In this document: in pieces, positions 1 to 11,399 of the stretch
Position numbering within the stretch: the stretch's first letter is position 1
How the letters are laid out: each line of letters starts with the position of its first letter
Assembly: GCA_027422505.1 (NCBI GenBank)
Contig: JAPQWV010000655.1
Span: forward strand, 124,001-188,000
Source of the DNA: Craterostigma plantagineum
Taxonomy: Eukaryota; Streptophyta; Magnoliopsida; Lamiales; Linderniaceae
Direction: 5' to 3'
DNA length: 64,000 nucleotides
Translations under genes and position numbers: made by a program
The notes under the pieces: model-generated
What the model saw: the letters and a program-made list of their open reading frames with translations, nothing else
Databases searched by the model: none
Told to the model about the DNA's origin: nothing

Positions 1-773
1 CTCGTTAAAACTGATCCAAAAATGTTCTAAAAACATTTTAGGCATAGAATCAATCTGGGGGAAGGTTTTAAACACAACAACGAAGCATTAAAACCCAAAA
101 CGAGCTCAAAATGCCCGAAAGTGAGTTTTTGCCCAAAACACCTTTGATCTTTCTTGGAATCGAACGAAACTGGATTCAAATCAATGCAGATCGATCCACG
201 TTTGCTTTGATACCACTTGTTGGTCCCGATTGCACCAAACAAGGAATCAAAGAGGCTTTGATGGAATGAAAAGGGAGAGGTTCTCACCTTCAAGTGTGTG
301 TATTGTGTGAAAAATAGGTTTAGCCTTTTGATCTTTGATTACTTTGAAAATTGTGTTGGTAAAACCTTATATACCACATTAACCCTAGGTATATTAAGGC
401 CCAAACAATAAAGATTAACTAATTACATTCTAGTCCAAAGCCCAAGCTAAAAGGATAATTACAAAAGATAACCCAAGACTTAAACTGTTGACATAATCTA
501 AGGAATCAAAGAGGCTTTGATGGAATGAAAAGGGAGAGGTTCTCACCTTCAAGTGTGTGTATTGTGTGAAAAATAGGTCTAGCTTTTTGATCTTTGATTA
601 CTTTGAAAATTGTGTTGGTAAAACCTTATATACCACATTAACCCTAGGTATATTAAGGCCCAAACAATAAAGATTAACTAATTACATTATAGTCCAAAGC
701 CCAAGCTAAAAGGATAATTACAAAAGATAACCCAAGACTTAAACTATTGACACAATCTGTAAATATCCTAACA
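1..773 (-). mobile_element. Ty1/copia-like element fragment: LTR, PBS and start of internal region
   Basis: On the minus strand a putative LTR spans about 773 down to 218. It starts TGTTAGGATATT and ends GGGACCAACA. Two bases later comes a primer-binding site complementary to initiator tRNA-Met, TGGTATCAAAGC (plus positions 204-215). The internal region runs to the window edge and has an open minus frame at 27-293 that may be leader or gag. The LTR is unusual in containing a tandem duplication of 259 bp. No matching second LTR is in the window, so the element continues to the left. Assignment to copia rests only on the LTR/PBS pattern. Confidence 0.55.
241..758. repeat. Tandem duplication, 259-bp unit, two copies
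   Basis: Bases 241-499 are repeated at 500-758 with only a few substitutions; both copies begin AAGGAATCAAAGAGG and end near AAACTGTTGACATAATC. The duplication lies inside the putative LTR and probably arose by slippage or unequal exchange. Confidence 0.9.
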
Positions 774-870
774 CAACCCAAGATGTTCAAGTAGATATTG
801 CATGGTGTGTAATGTCTTACCAAAAGCGTGGTTGAAAAATCTCATATTTATATCACACGTTTGGTATGAA

Positions 871-1233
871 TCATGAACAACAACAATCTGTGCTTTGTAG
901 TCCACTATTGTAACAACCCAATGACACTGATTGACGTTCACTGGCACGATAATTAATCAGTTTCTTTCCATGGTGTTGCGGGCCAATCAGCAACATTCCT
1001 TCAGCATAAGGTTTGATCACAGAAAGGTTGTGTTGCCCTTCCAATAGGTATTCTGATGTAAATATGTTGTTGAATGCAGTATTCATAAATGTAATGGAGC
1101 GGCGTGCAAGGCTTGTCTTTTGTTGAAGTTCAATAAATCCGCGCAAGCATTCATCCATATGCTGCATGAAACCTGTCAGGAACCGGAACCTTCTATCATT
1201 TTCATGCATATACATTAATTCATGCACTTGCAT
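871..1233 (-). pseudogene. Unrecognised minus-strand coding fragment (120 codons)
   Basis: An open frame of 120 codons with a fairly ordinary protein composition. I do not recognise the family. The central part, from about residue 20 (GFMQHMDECLRGF) onward, looks more protein-like than the serine/cysteine-rich tail. On the minus strand an acceptor-like CTGACAG lies just before the GFMQH codons, so only the part below about 1173 may be exon. That point is also the inferred left edge of the gypsy remnant at 1174-5245, which may separate this exon from the minus-strand frames at 5256-5990. It could be part of a disrupted cellular gene or of a transposon gene. Confidence 0.3.
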
Positions 1234-1889
1234 AATTAATTTTATGGTTCATACACACACATATATATATGACGATATTAATATTTGACTATAGTATTAT
1301 AAGTTATAGTATGGAAATAGGTAATGAAAATAAATCTATTAGTAAGAAGTTTTGATAGGTACCTTAAGAAATATTTTTCGATAAATGATATATATAAATA
1401 TAAATATTGTGGATAAGGTTTACATAGTTCTTGGTGGAAGCATGCATGAAGTTAAAAGTCTTCGATAGAAAACTTAGTCACCAAGGAAGTAACTATACTA
1501 ATAATATAATGTGTATTAGATAACTTATGATAAGTATTAACAAAACATCTATGTCTCTTAGTTATCATTACACGCAAGCTACAAAGTAAATAAAGGAGAT
1601 ATTAATTCAATTATAAAACTATCAAACCCCACATTAGAAAGGAAACGAGGAACTCAAGCCATAAATCAGCATTAAAAAGGGTATGGATTAATGTTATGAT
1701 TTTTAGGTTGCTAGTTATGATTATATCTTAGAAGTTTTCGTAAGCTTGGGCATATTAGGGTTTTTCCTCTGAGGTTTTGAAAGGATTAAATACCTGTTTA
1801 TGTTGGATAATTTTTGGTATTCGAACATGTTAAGGTTTGACATATTATGGGGTTACGATATATTCATGTTCTTAAGAAGGCTAGGTTTG

Positions 1890-2420
1890 ATCGAATTTTG
1901 GAGAAATGTCGATAAGGAAAGGTGTTTTAACTTTTTAGGGTATTGCAGTTATAAGATGTCAAAACAATTCGATATTTAAAGAGGAAAATCTCGAGTTAGA
2001 TAAGATCTCGAGTTAGATAAATATCGAAGCATGATATCGAGATTTAGAAATTTTATTAGATGGAATATCGAGTTAGCTTGAGTAAAAAGATATGTCAAGA
2101 CGTGTTAAATGTCGAGAGAAGCTACAGTGAATATCGCAATTTAGAAAACCTTAAAGCAAATGTCGAAGACCTATGTAGATTAAGGAAGTAAATGGAAATT
2201 GTCGAGTTGAATGTCGAGAACTTGTGTGGGATTAAAAATAAAATGTCGAGTTATAATGTTGAAAGAAAACAGATGAATCTCGAAATGAGATTCCAAGACA
2301 CATGTCGACATTAGAAAGGAAAAATCTCGTTATAATAACGAGTGATAATTTCGAGTTGTGTCAAATAGAATGTCGAGATTTTAATATCTAACTTGATAAG
2401 AATATCGAGATTAAGAAATT
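1890..2420. repeat. Cluster of WTCGAG / ATGTCGAG motifs
   Basis: Within about 530 bp the hexamers ATCGAG, CTCGAG, GTCGAG or close variants occur roughly 15 times, often as ATGTCGAG or AATATCGAG at irregular 20-50-bp spacing. The surrounding DNA is AT-rich, so the clustering is not expected from composition. It lies in the inferred 5' half of the gypsy LTR. Function is unknown. Confidence 0.6.
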
Positions 2421-2567
2421 TTGATTGGTTAGCAATTTAAAAGTGAATATACGTGTTGCATAGTAAACTCATTGCTAATAATTACTAATAAACAATTTCT
2501 TAGCCTCAAATATAATAGACATCTTCAATAATAAAATACTTATATATATATATATAATAGTACGATA

Positions 2568-3880
2568 TACATATATATGTAGGAATTAGGGTTTTCTAAA
2601 TTTGGAGGAACCTTATATATATGTGTGTTATTTTCATATAAGGTTTTCGGTATGATACGGATTTTTAGAAATCAGTAAGTTTCAATGTTTTTAGGGTTTT
2701 AACAAAATAAGAATTAGGGTTTTCAATGATATTTTCGGTATAATATAGTTACCAATTTTTAATGCAGGTTTTGACATTGATAAAAAAATATAACTTCTAA
2801 GCTAAGAATATAATGTATTATAAGTAATGAACAAAAAGGTAAAGGCTACGGATAGGAACGACCATGCATAATAAAACATGCATATGACGCACGCATGTCA
2901 TTATAGGATTTTATATTTACCAGATAAATAATTGTATAGGTCAGGAGTCCGATAAGGGCAAGGACAAGGTCGGTTAAGCGAACGAAGAAAATAGGCAAAA
3001 CTTGTGAGTATGATTTGCAACATGTACCTTATGTGCCTTATGTGCTTACATGATTTATATGGATTAATTGACTAATGTGTGCTTTATATGCTATTCATGA
3101 GTTTATGTGAATTAAGTGATGGTAAAGTGCCTTTATATGATTTCTGTGTTATATAAAGTATTTTATATAGCATTGCGTACATATAAATAAAAGGAGAAAC
3201 CGTTATGACTGCTACGACTACGGACGGTACGATACGGGTGCTACGACATACTTCCCTCTAAATCGGGGGATGACAGTTACTTCACTTCAAATCGGGGGAT
3301 GACAGAGTCCTATACAGGCACATACAGATATTACAGTATTGACAGAGTCCCATGCATGGGCGCCGACTGGGCTTACAGAATACGAGTCTAGCTAGTCTAT
3401 AACGGGAGTATCAAAATAAACGGACATATAGAATGGCATGTGATCTACGGATCGTATGAATAACGATTATGTGAACGATGATTTCATGATTGAAAATGGC
3501 TACTGCTTACTTTACTACTTGTATGTTTCTAGCTAACATGTTGCGATCATACTCTGAATCGGTGTCTTGACAGTTGTTGTAGATAATTAGCAGACTGCGT
3601 AGAAAGCATCAACATAAAGCATGGATTCAAGGTTGGCCGACTACGCTCTCCTCCTGCTCCCCACTGGTTCATCGTTAGCATATAGAATAGAAACGGATTT
3701 AGACTGTTACATTTTGTGACTCATATGATAGGTACATATATGTACATTATTGTGAAAGGAACTAGATCGGATGTACGCACCCGTTTATGTTCGAAAGGAA
3801 ATGGTTATGGAAATCGCGAAAAAATTTTATATGAATATTTTATAGTTGCGTAAAAAGGTAATAGGAAACGGGGCGCTACA
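2568..3880 (+). repeat. Direct repeat copy 1 (3' half of the first LTR)
   Basis: Matches 3934-5245 over its whole length with only scattered substitutions. It contains twin segments with CTTCAAATCGGGGGATGACAG-like cores. It ends at GCTACA immediately before the primer-binding site, which fixes it as the 3' end of an LTR. Confidence 0.9.
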
Positions 3881-3933
3881 TGTAGTGGTATCAGAGCCTA
3901 GGCTTTAGGTTCTGTAGACATTTGCATAGTAGG

Positions 3934-5245
3934 TACATATATATGTAGGAATTAGGGTTTTCTAAATTTGGAGGAACCTTATATATATGTGTGTTATTTT
4001 CATATAAGGTTTTCGATATGATACGGATTTTTAGAAATCAGTAAGTTTCAATGTTTTTAGGGTTTTAACATAATAAGAATTAGGGTTTTCAATGATATTT
4101 TCGGTATAATATAGTTACCAATTTTTAATGCAGGTTTTGACATTGATAAAAAAAATATAACTTCTAAGCTAAGAATATAATGTATTATAAGTAATGAACA
4201 GAAAGGCAAAGGCTACGGATAGGAACGATCATGCATAATAAAACATGCATATCACGCACGCATGTCATTATAGGATTTTATATTTACCAGATAAATAATT
4301 GTATGGGTCAGGAGTCCGATAAGGGCAAGGACAAGGTCGGTTAAGCGAACGAAGAAAATAGGCAAATCTTGTGAGTATGATTTGCAACATTTACCTTATG
4401 TGCCTTATGTGCTTACTTGATTTATATGGATTAATTGACTAATGTGTGCTTTATATGATATTCATGAGTTTATGTGAATTAGTGATGGTAAAGTGCCTTT
4501 ATATGATTTATGTGTTATATAAAGTATTTTATATAGCATTGCGTACATATAAATAAAAGGAGAAACCGTTATGACTGCTACGACTACGGACGGTATGATA
4601 CGGGTGCTACGGCATACTTCCCTCTAAATCGGGGGATGACAGTTACTTCCCTTCAAATCGGGGGATGACAGAGTCCTGTACAGGCACATACAGATATTAC
4701 AGTATCGACAGAGTCCCATGCATAGGCGCCGACTGGACTTACAGAATACGAGTCTAGCTAGTCTATAACGGGAGTATCAAAATAAACGGACATATAGAAT
4801 GGCATGTGATCTACGGATCGTATGAATAACGATTATGTGAACGATGATTTCATGATTGAAAATGGCTACTGCTTACTTTATTACTTGTATGTTTCCAGCT
4901 AACATGTTGCTATCATACTCTGAATCGGTGTCTTCACAGTTGTTGTAGATAATTAGCAGACTGCGTAGACAGCATCAACATAAAGCATGGATTCAAGGTT
5001 GGCCGACTACGCTCTCCTCCTGCTCCCCTCTGGTTCATCGTTAGCATATAGAATAGAAACGGATTTAGACTGTTACATTTTGTGACTCATATGATAGGTA
5101 CATATATGTACATTATTGTGAAAGGAACTAGATCGGATGTACGCACCCGTTTATGTTCGAAAGGAAATGGTTATGTAAATCGCGAAAAATTTTATATGAA
5201 TATTTTATTGTTGCGTAAAAAGGTAATAGGAAACGGGGCGCTACA
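3934..5245 (+). repeat. Direct repeat copy 2 (truncated second LTR)
   Basis: Second copy of the 1.3-kb repeat. It starts abruptly after 35 bp of internal sequence and ends GCTACA at 5245. The near identity of the copies suggests a fairly recent insertion, because the two LTRs of an element are identical when it inserts. Confidence 0.9.
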
Positions 5246-5255
5246 AAACCAATTT

Positions 5256-5990
5256 TCATTCAAGCATATTACGACAAATATGGCTAGAAAGTATCACATG
5301 ACATATCTCATCAAGCAGCCATGCAGCATTTGTCATCATGGTTGTTAGAAACTGCTTGTCGCGCTGCATACGTAAATATCCAGTAACGTACACATCCACG
5401 CTCATATTTTCAATGTTTGTGGATATATGAGGGAACATATCAAAATTCGACTGATACGAATATCAAATGCAGTTCTGACAGAACTACTTCTTCCAGCAGC
5501 AGAAACGAAGTTTGGCGATGAATTCGTGGGAATGACTGTATGCTTCCTTTTTTTACCATTACTGGAACTGTTTGTTGTTTTTTGGGCTGTTGTTATTGCT
5601 TCTTTGGCGGATGCACATCAGTTCTTGTTGATCGGAGAGGATTATGCAGTTCTGTAGGGAATGTGTTCCTGAACATTGATGACTAAGAAGGTTAATAGCA
5701 AGATAAAAATGTAATGATGTTTCTATATATTGTCAGGAAACAGTCTCGATTTTTTTCTCTATTGTCAGCAATTTGTGATTCATTTGTTGAAAATGTTGAT
5801 CAATCATTGTCCCCATACTCTTCAGCATAGCGGCATGAACGTCGTATCTTGTCTGTAACGCATCAAACCTCTGCGAAGCATGTTGTGCATAATCATCGAT
5901 CTTCCTGTCAATACGGCCAATCATCTGGCTTATTGCACTCTGCGATTCCCCAAAAGTTCTTTGTAAGAAACTTCGAATGTCATTCATCAT
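5256..5990 (-). pseudogene. Unrecognised minus-strand coding fragments, one coiled-coil
   Basis: Minus-strand frames at 5733-5990 (85 codons) and 5256-5438 (60 codons) flank a serine/asparagine-rich stretch readable near 5440-5650. The first is rich in Q, D, R and hydrophobic residues in a heptad-like pattern (QMIGRIDRKIDDY, then FDALQTRYDV), so a coiled coil is likely. The second contains NAAWLLDEICHVI. The order and shared strand suggest exons of one gene that continues at 871-1173 across the gypsy insertion, but splice sites were not established. I do not recognise the family. Confidence 0.3.
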
Positions 5991-7168
5991 GCGAGTTTGT
6001 GTAAAAGTTACTATGATTATTTTCTCCTACAACAATGAGATCTATATATGCAAAATGGTAACCTACATAGATTGGTCAACAATAAATCCTCTACAAACAC
6101 GTCCATATGAAATTATTAATGACTAATGAAGAGAAGCTAATATGATCAACCCAATGCTGAAAAGTTTCCAAATGGAAAAATTAGTGCATGAATAATGAAG
6201 GACTGGAAGCCTACCGGTTTCTCCACCCCACTCCCCCTGAGAACAAATTCATTTCTACAGTAATTAATTAGCTAGTTATGCATGGAATTTTAATGACTGG
6301 ATGAGCTTATACAAATACAACGGTTCATTGTCTAATAATGAGATATACGTTATCCAGATAAAGCGCTCGAAATTTGATCCATGAATAAGCTCATAACACG
6401 TAATTTTGTTAAATACTGACGTCTTAAGCTGCAAAAATGTTTGACAATAATCATATACTCATAAGCCCTAAACTCATAATATCAACCGATGAACCAATTG
6501 TTCTCTCTCGTTTTGCTCGTTTCCTCAATTACATCGACCGCGAGGAAGCAACTATCGATTGAAAGAGTGGTGGGTTGTTTTCACGTAAGATAAAAGGGAC
6601 AACCACAATAAAATGGTCGGTAGTGTGTAATTCGGTAGGCAGTATCCAAAAGTTCAAACTATTCAAGTGTATAATTCGGTAGTGTGTAATTCATTAGTGC
6701 ATTACGGCTAACATTTATTCAGTTAACAATATTTACAACGTTTCCCTATTTCGAACAATATCATTTGAAAATGAAAAACGGTAATTTGTCCGATCGCTGT
6801 AATAATATCTGTTTTAATTTCTAAGAAAATGGTTAGTAGTGTGCAATTCGGTAGTGCATTATGGAGAAGTAACTCGTAAGGCTTGAAATTGCAAGAGCGA
6901 GACCGCAAGCGTCCAATTCGCACGACGGCTATTTTGCACGACTGTATTGCTGAAATTATTGCTGTAAGTTGCACTACTGCAGCTTCATCGGCGTATGACT
7001 ACTTACAGAAACACACCATTATTGTCCCATACATTGATCAGACGTCACGTTAAATATAGTGTTAGGATTTAAACACCAAGAAGTGATACGCAGGAAGGTA
7101 AAGACATGCAACATCATTAAAATAAAATCCCATCTTGCAGGATTCTCAATGATAACATTTAACGATCA
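5991..7168. other. Intergenic AT-rich DNA with short GGTAGTGTGTAATTC repeats
   Basis: No coding segment is supported here. Between about 6620 and 6870 the phrase TCGGTAGTGTGTAATTC and shortened variants recur four or five times, suggesting a small degenerate repeat. The minus frame at 6723-6974 shows no recognisable features. Confidence 0.4.
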
Positions 7169-8916
7169 TCACCACAATGGTTTCCAATCTAAAAACCACT
7201 TCAACTTCTCAATCTTTTTCTCCTTTATCTTCTTACTTCTGACATGTGGAATGCGATCGGTGTCAACATGCTTAGGTTTTTTTAACGTTGACAGAACCAT
7301 ATCGAAATCATCCGGGGCGTTTTCTGTTAAAATGAGATCTTTTGGACCACCAACAGACTCCACAACGCTTTTATGAACAACGTCCTTAGGCATTTCTATA
7401 CAGTATCTCGATTCTTCCGGAGGACGCATTCAACCGGAGATACCACTTCCGATAGAGCCTGTGCAACCTGAAGAGAACTTATGAATCCACTAAGCTGTAT
7501 ATAATACACCGACACATTAGACCATAATTATTATAGTAATAAATGTTATCTACGATGTTTACCTCAACAGAATTCTCCTCATCAGGCACGCCTTTAATAG
7601 GATGAATCTCGACCATACGGGTCACCGTCAAGCTTTTATAAGAACTTCGAAAATCAAAAGGTTTGATCCTCAAATAAAAGTCGAAAATTTTCCCGACCAA
7701 TGAACGAATACATTCAGGAAGTTCTTCTTCATCAACGTTTTTGCCATCCATTACACTTTTCTGAGACAATTGAAGCACTGATTATGATACCACTATTCAC
7801 ATAATACTGTCAGGAATTCTCGCTTACCAAGCCGTTCTTCAAATCTTCAGCCATTATGTTTGTGTATTTTTTGGCTGGCCCATCAAATATAACGAATGTA
7901 CCGGTATGAGTTCCTTCATCAATGATCGTCTCAATACGGAACCTACACAAAGTAAGAAAACAAAAAATGAATATTCACAATATGTCACTTTAACAGAAAT
8001 TAACTTCCTCCATTACAGTGCACAATACCGCAAAACACCCAAAGCATTCATATTGTCGCATTTGTTGCAGGTAAGTGCGCTTTCGGACTTTCTCAACTTT
8101 GACGAACACCTCGAGCAAGAAATGTAGTTCCAACCACTCCGGCTAACGACATCGGTTATCTTCGCTTGACATAAAAATAATGGTCTTGTGGAACAAAAAA
8201 CATTTAAAGCAACGGAAAGGCGATTCATGAGACCATATGAATACATGAATAGTACCTGCTCGACTTCTGTACGGAGAATCATGTATATATCGGACAGATT
8301 GCTTTTTGTTGCTTGCCTCACACTGCTAAATGACTGTATAGCTGTGGAAGTAACATGTACGTTCATCCTAAGAAAAATAAATATAACGTATGAGAGCATC
8401 GCACGGTTTAATGCACGAATTTATTGGATACAACAGTGTTCTAAATACTGTTAAACAACATGTCACCGTTTGCGGAAATTCGAGACGGATGCACTATCTC
8501 CATTAATATAAAGAGTAGTTGCAGAAGTTGTATTCAAATACAAACCGCCTGCGGGAGAAATATAGTCAGAAAATATTTTGTTGAAGAAAGAATCACGTGC
8601 AGATGGGAATAACCTGAAAATATCTTTGGATTGATATTCGTCACGATAACCACAATAACGTCCCCAAAAGTTCCTTTCAACCTCTTATAAAACTCAAGTG
8701 CTTTATCATATCAAGCTGTAATAGTTGCATGGTGCCCACTGCAAAGAAAAGTATTGTCATATCACTATAACCCACACAACAGAGACAATCAATGAGAACG
8801 GGAAAAAACATCGGAAACTAAAACGCACCCTTCCAAAATTATATTCACCATCATACGAGCTGAATTACTATTGTTATCTGGCTCAACAATGGACGGAACC
8901 ACCTCAATTACATCTA
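7169..8916 (-). CDS. RPA1-like single-stranded-DNA-binding protein (replication protein A large subunit family), partial
   Basis: On the minus strand a series of exons with consensus GT-AG borders encodes the middle and C-terminal OB folds of an RPA70-type protein. Likely exons (plus coordinates, in transcription order): about 8829-8916 (DVIEVV), 8614-8706 (GDVIVVIVTNINPKIF), 8467-8548 (LYLNTTSATTLYING, end of DBD-B), 8256-8367, 8029-8164 (zinc finger: CSRCSSKLRK then CNKC), 7828-7942 (FRIETIIDEG then GTFVIFDG), 7563-7760 and 7169-7467. The Cys4 finger inside a C-terminal OB fold is the family signature. In family members this binds ssDNA in replication and repair; plant Helitrons also carry such genes. 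The 5' part (DBD-F/A) is missing and is cut off near the copia element at 9553. In the last exon the frame reaches a stop near 7396, whereas a lysine-rich tail (KKIKEKKIEKL) is open in another frame, so the 3' end may be shifted. Whether it is expressed is unknown. Confidence 0.7.
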
Positions 8917-9552
8917 CTCAAAGATAAATTAAAATATTAACTGATAAACCACATGAGGGCTACATTAAAAAATAAAGCAGATACACATATTTTATAGAGA
9001 TAAAGATGCAAATCTGGTAAATAATTACGCCCACCAGCGTTTGATTCTAAATATTCAAAAGAACGTAACTGAAATTTGTAGCTCTCCAGTAACGAAGCAG
9101 CCTAACAATGATTGTATTGTGCCCCATCCCAGGACTCAAATCACTAAGTACAGAATGATTATTCGGTGCAGCCATCATGAAAGAAATTATATTGTATTTA
9201 ATAATAGCCGGGAATAATATAAATTGTAACAAAATAGTTATACAGTTCTATATATATAATGGCAACATTAAAAAATTTATTGTTATAATTATAAGCCAAA
9301 CCCTTCAACTATAATAGGATAAGATTCACTGAAAGTTTAATAAAAGAACATTCATTTCTTCAAACGTTTTAGTTCGCTACAATACATGTATAAGGCTACA
9401 AAATCATATATTGCGTTATATGAAACGATTTTGTGGTATATTTTAAAGGCAAACCTTTGAGTTACAGTAAGATAAGATTAATCAAAGAATTTTTAAACGG
9501 TTATAGAACTCTATCACAAACCAATCACTAACATTTGATTAATGTTTCACAC
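8917..9552. other. AT-rich DNA without recognised genes
   Basis: No conserved coding was recognised. It separates the RPA1-like exons from the copia 5' LTR and probably held the upstream exons or an intron of that gene before disruption. Confidence 0.4.
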
Positions 9553-10048
9553 TAACGTTCGGACATGTAGACGTACATGTATTGCGGGTATTAGTCGTGC
9601 CAAAATATTGTAATTAAGTTAAAAGGACCCATTCGGTGATCAATTATATTTAAGGGGGTCTGTCGCAATTAAATAAGATGTGTGGGTTAATTATATTTGT
9701 GTAGAATTCGTGGGGGTTGGAACGTAAATATCTGATGGGCTTATTTACGAGCCAGCCCATTATGACATCTATATATATGGGTGTGGTCCCTAAGTGCTGT
9801 ACAACGAAACACACAGGTTGCTCTCGTAAAACCCTAGCGACTGCCGTCTAAAGATCTTTGGGATACCCATCTTCCCCAAGCAAAAGGCACGTTCGCGTAC
9901 TTGGAAGATCCACATATCCGGTTCTCAATAAGAACGCTATGGAATTCCCAGGTACGTTTTCTATTTCTGCTGTATTTGGTTAATTGCGTTAATTAATCCA
10001 ATCAAGGTTAAAATCATTTTCGGATCCATACGGTCACGGATCCCAACA
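9553..10048 (+). repeat. copia 5' LTR (5' end eroded)
   Basis: Aligns with 17127-17631 from AACGTTCGGACATGTAG to the terminal ATCCCAACA, with perhaps 5-7% differences including small indels. It carries a TATATATATGGG segment and the downstream sequence CTCTCGTAAAACCCTA, plausible promoter/leader elements. The primer-binding site starts directly after 10048. Confidence 0.85.
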
Positions 10049-11399
10049 AGTAGTATCAGAGCCACCTTGCTTTGGATTGATTAGGATTTATGAATTTGAG
10101 CAAACGTTAGGCAGCGATGTGGGCTCAACTGGACAGAATTGCTCGGCTGCGACCCCATCTGCACTCCAGCGCCGTTGCGCGTCGCATCTGGTAGTTGCAG
10201 ATCGGGGTCGTCGGGTGCTTATTACGGCAGCAAAAGCTACTGAAGGGCAGCGCCGTTGGGCTCTACAAGGTGGCTGCGCAGCTGTGTCCACAACACCGTT
10301 TGGACGCCGTGTGCCACACGGTTAAGCGCCGTTGGGTGTCGCCGAGTTGCGCACCGGCTGCGGTGCGATTAAGTGGCCGTTGGGCGCTAGATGGCTCAGA
10401 TTTCGAGGTTGTCCGACTTGTTGATGCACGGCAGCGACGTGGTGGCTTCCATACAGGCGCCGTTGTTGGGAGCCCCCGGGCTGAGTCGCGAAGCACAGTT
10501 TGGTGTTGAGCTGAGTGTCATCGTTGGCGGCTGATAATGCTTCTGCATTAGGGTTTATCATGGGCCCAATAGTGGGCCTATTGTTACTTGTGCCACATCA
10601 ATTTTTATTAAGTAGCTGCCTAGGAATTCGTGCGTTTCCTTTTACTTGTTCGGCATGTTTTGTGAGGGCTACGCTAGGTTTGTTAATGGGCCAAACTTTC
10701 GGCCCACATCAGGTTATAAAAAAAAAAATTTTGGGCCATTTAAGTTTTTCTTGGGCTGCATAGGTTTAGTAAATGGGCCGTATTAATTCTAGAATAATTT
10801 TAGCTACACTTCAGAATTTTGGGCTAATTTAATTTTATTAGATCCAATAAATGTGTTATAGTTGGCTATTTTCCGTGGCTATTCGGGGTGCTTTTAAAGT
10901 CAGAAGTATTCGGAAAAATTGCGACTTTTAACGGACAGTGATTATTAAATTTAATAACGGCATAAAGATGCTTATTTTAGCATATCGATTATTAGAGATA
11001 CTTTATTGAAGCTATAGTCACCTTCGTGACCGCTGCTGTGGAGGATTTATAACTGATAGTCGGGTCGGGGCGTAACATGACGCATACGGATATTTCGACC
11101 GGCTTCGGAAGGAGATTATCTGGCAGTGGCTTGTGTACGTCTGTGACGGTAAGCTGAAGTAACTGAAGGTCTTTCCATTGCGAGTAGTTGATCGGCCCTT
11201 GGAAGGCGACTACTTGGCTGGAATAGGGTACAGACGCTTGATCGTTGCACCGGTTTGATCACTCGTGGATTGACTACCTAACCTTCGTTAGGCTCTTTGC
11301 ACAACGATTAAGCTGAAGATGGGTTATTATTTAATTTTTTAATCATTATTAAAGCTAAAATTGTGAGTTAATTCAATCATCGTTCGCTTTTCAGCTGAG
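10049..11399 (+). other. copia leader region with GC-rich repeats of GCGCCGTTG
   Basis: Between the primer-binding site and the gag start is an unusually long 1.35-kb leader. Its first part (about 10110-10530) is strikingly GC-rich and holds repeated variants of GCGCCGTTG (cagcgccgttgcg, cagcgccgttggg, aagcgccgttggg, aggcgccgttgtt). Overlapping open frames here exist on both strands, which fits absence of stop codons in GC-rich repeat rather than genes. The remainder, to 11399, is AT-rich and has nothing recognised. Confidence 0.6.

Larger units (their letters stand above)
1174..5245 (+). mobile_element. Collapsed Ty3/gypsy-type element: LTR, PBS stub, truncated second LTR
   Basis: Bases 2568-3880 are repeated directly at 3934-5245 with about 98-99% identity by eye. 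The first copy ends GGGGCGCTACA and is followed five bases later by a tRNA-Met primer-binding site, TGGTATCAGAGCC (3886-3898), and about 35 bp of internal sequence typical of plant gypsy elements. The second copy then begins part-way in. This is an LTR-PBS-partial LTR structure left by deletion of the whole coding region. If the left end is the TG at 1174, both ends are flanked by AAACC (1169-1173 and 5246-5250), giving an LTR of about 2.7 kb starting TGT and ending ACA. The left end is inferred; the duplicated 1.3 kb is seen directly. Confidence 0.65.

Noticed and set aside
8013..8399. Reading 8013-8399 (minus) as one uninterrupted 128-codon protein
   Set aside because: It spans an intron: a GT donor at 8255 and an AG acceptor near 8165 separate two RPA1-like exons, and the intervening residues do not fit the family.
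10088..10561. Overlapping alanine/arginine-rich open frames on both strands
   Set aside because: Same effect of GC-rich repetitive DNA in the copia leader; no recognisable protein features.
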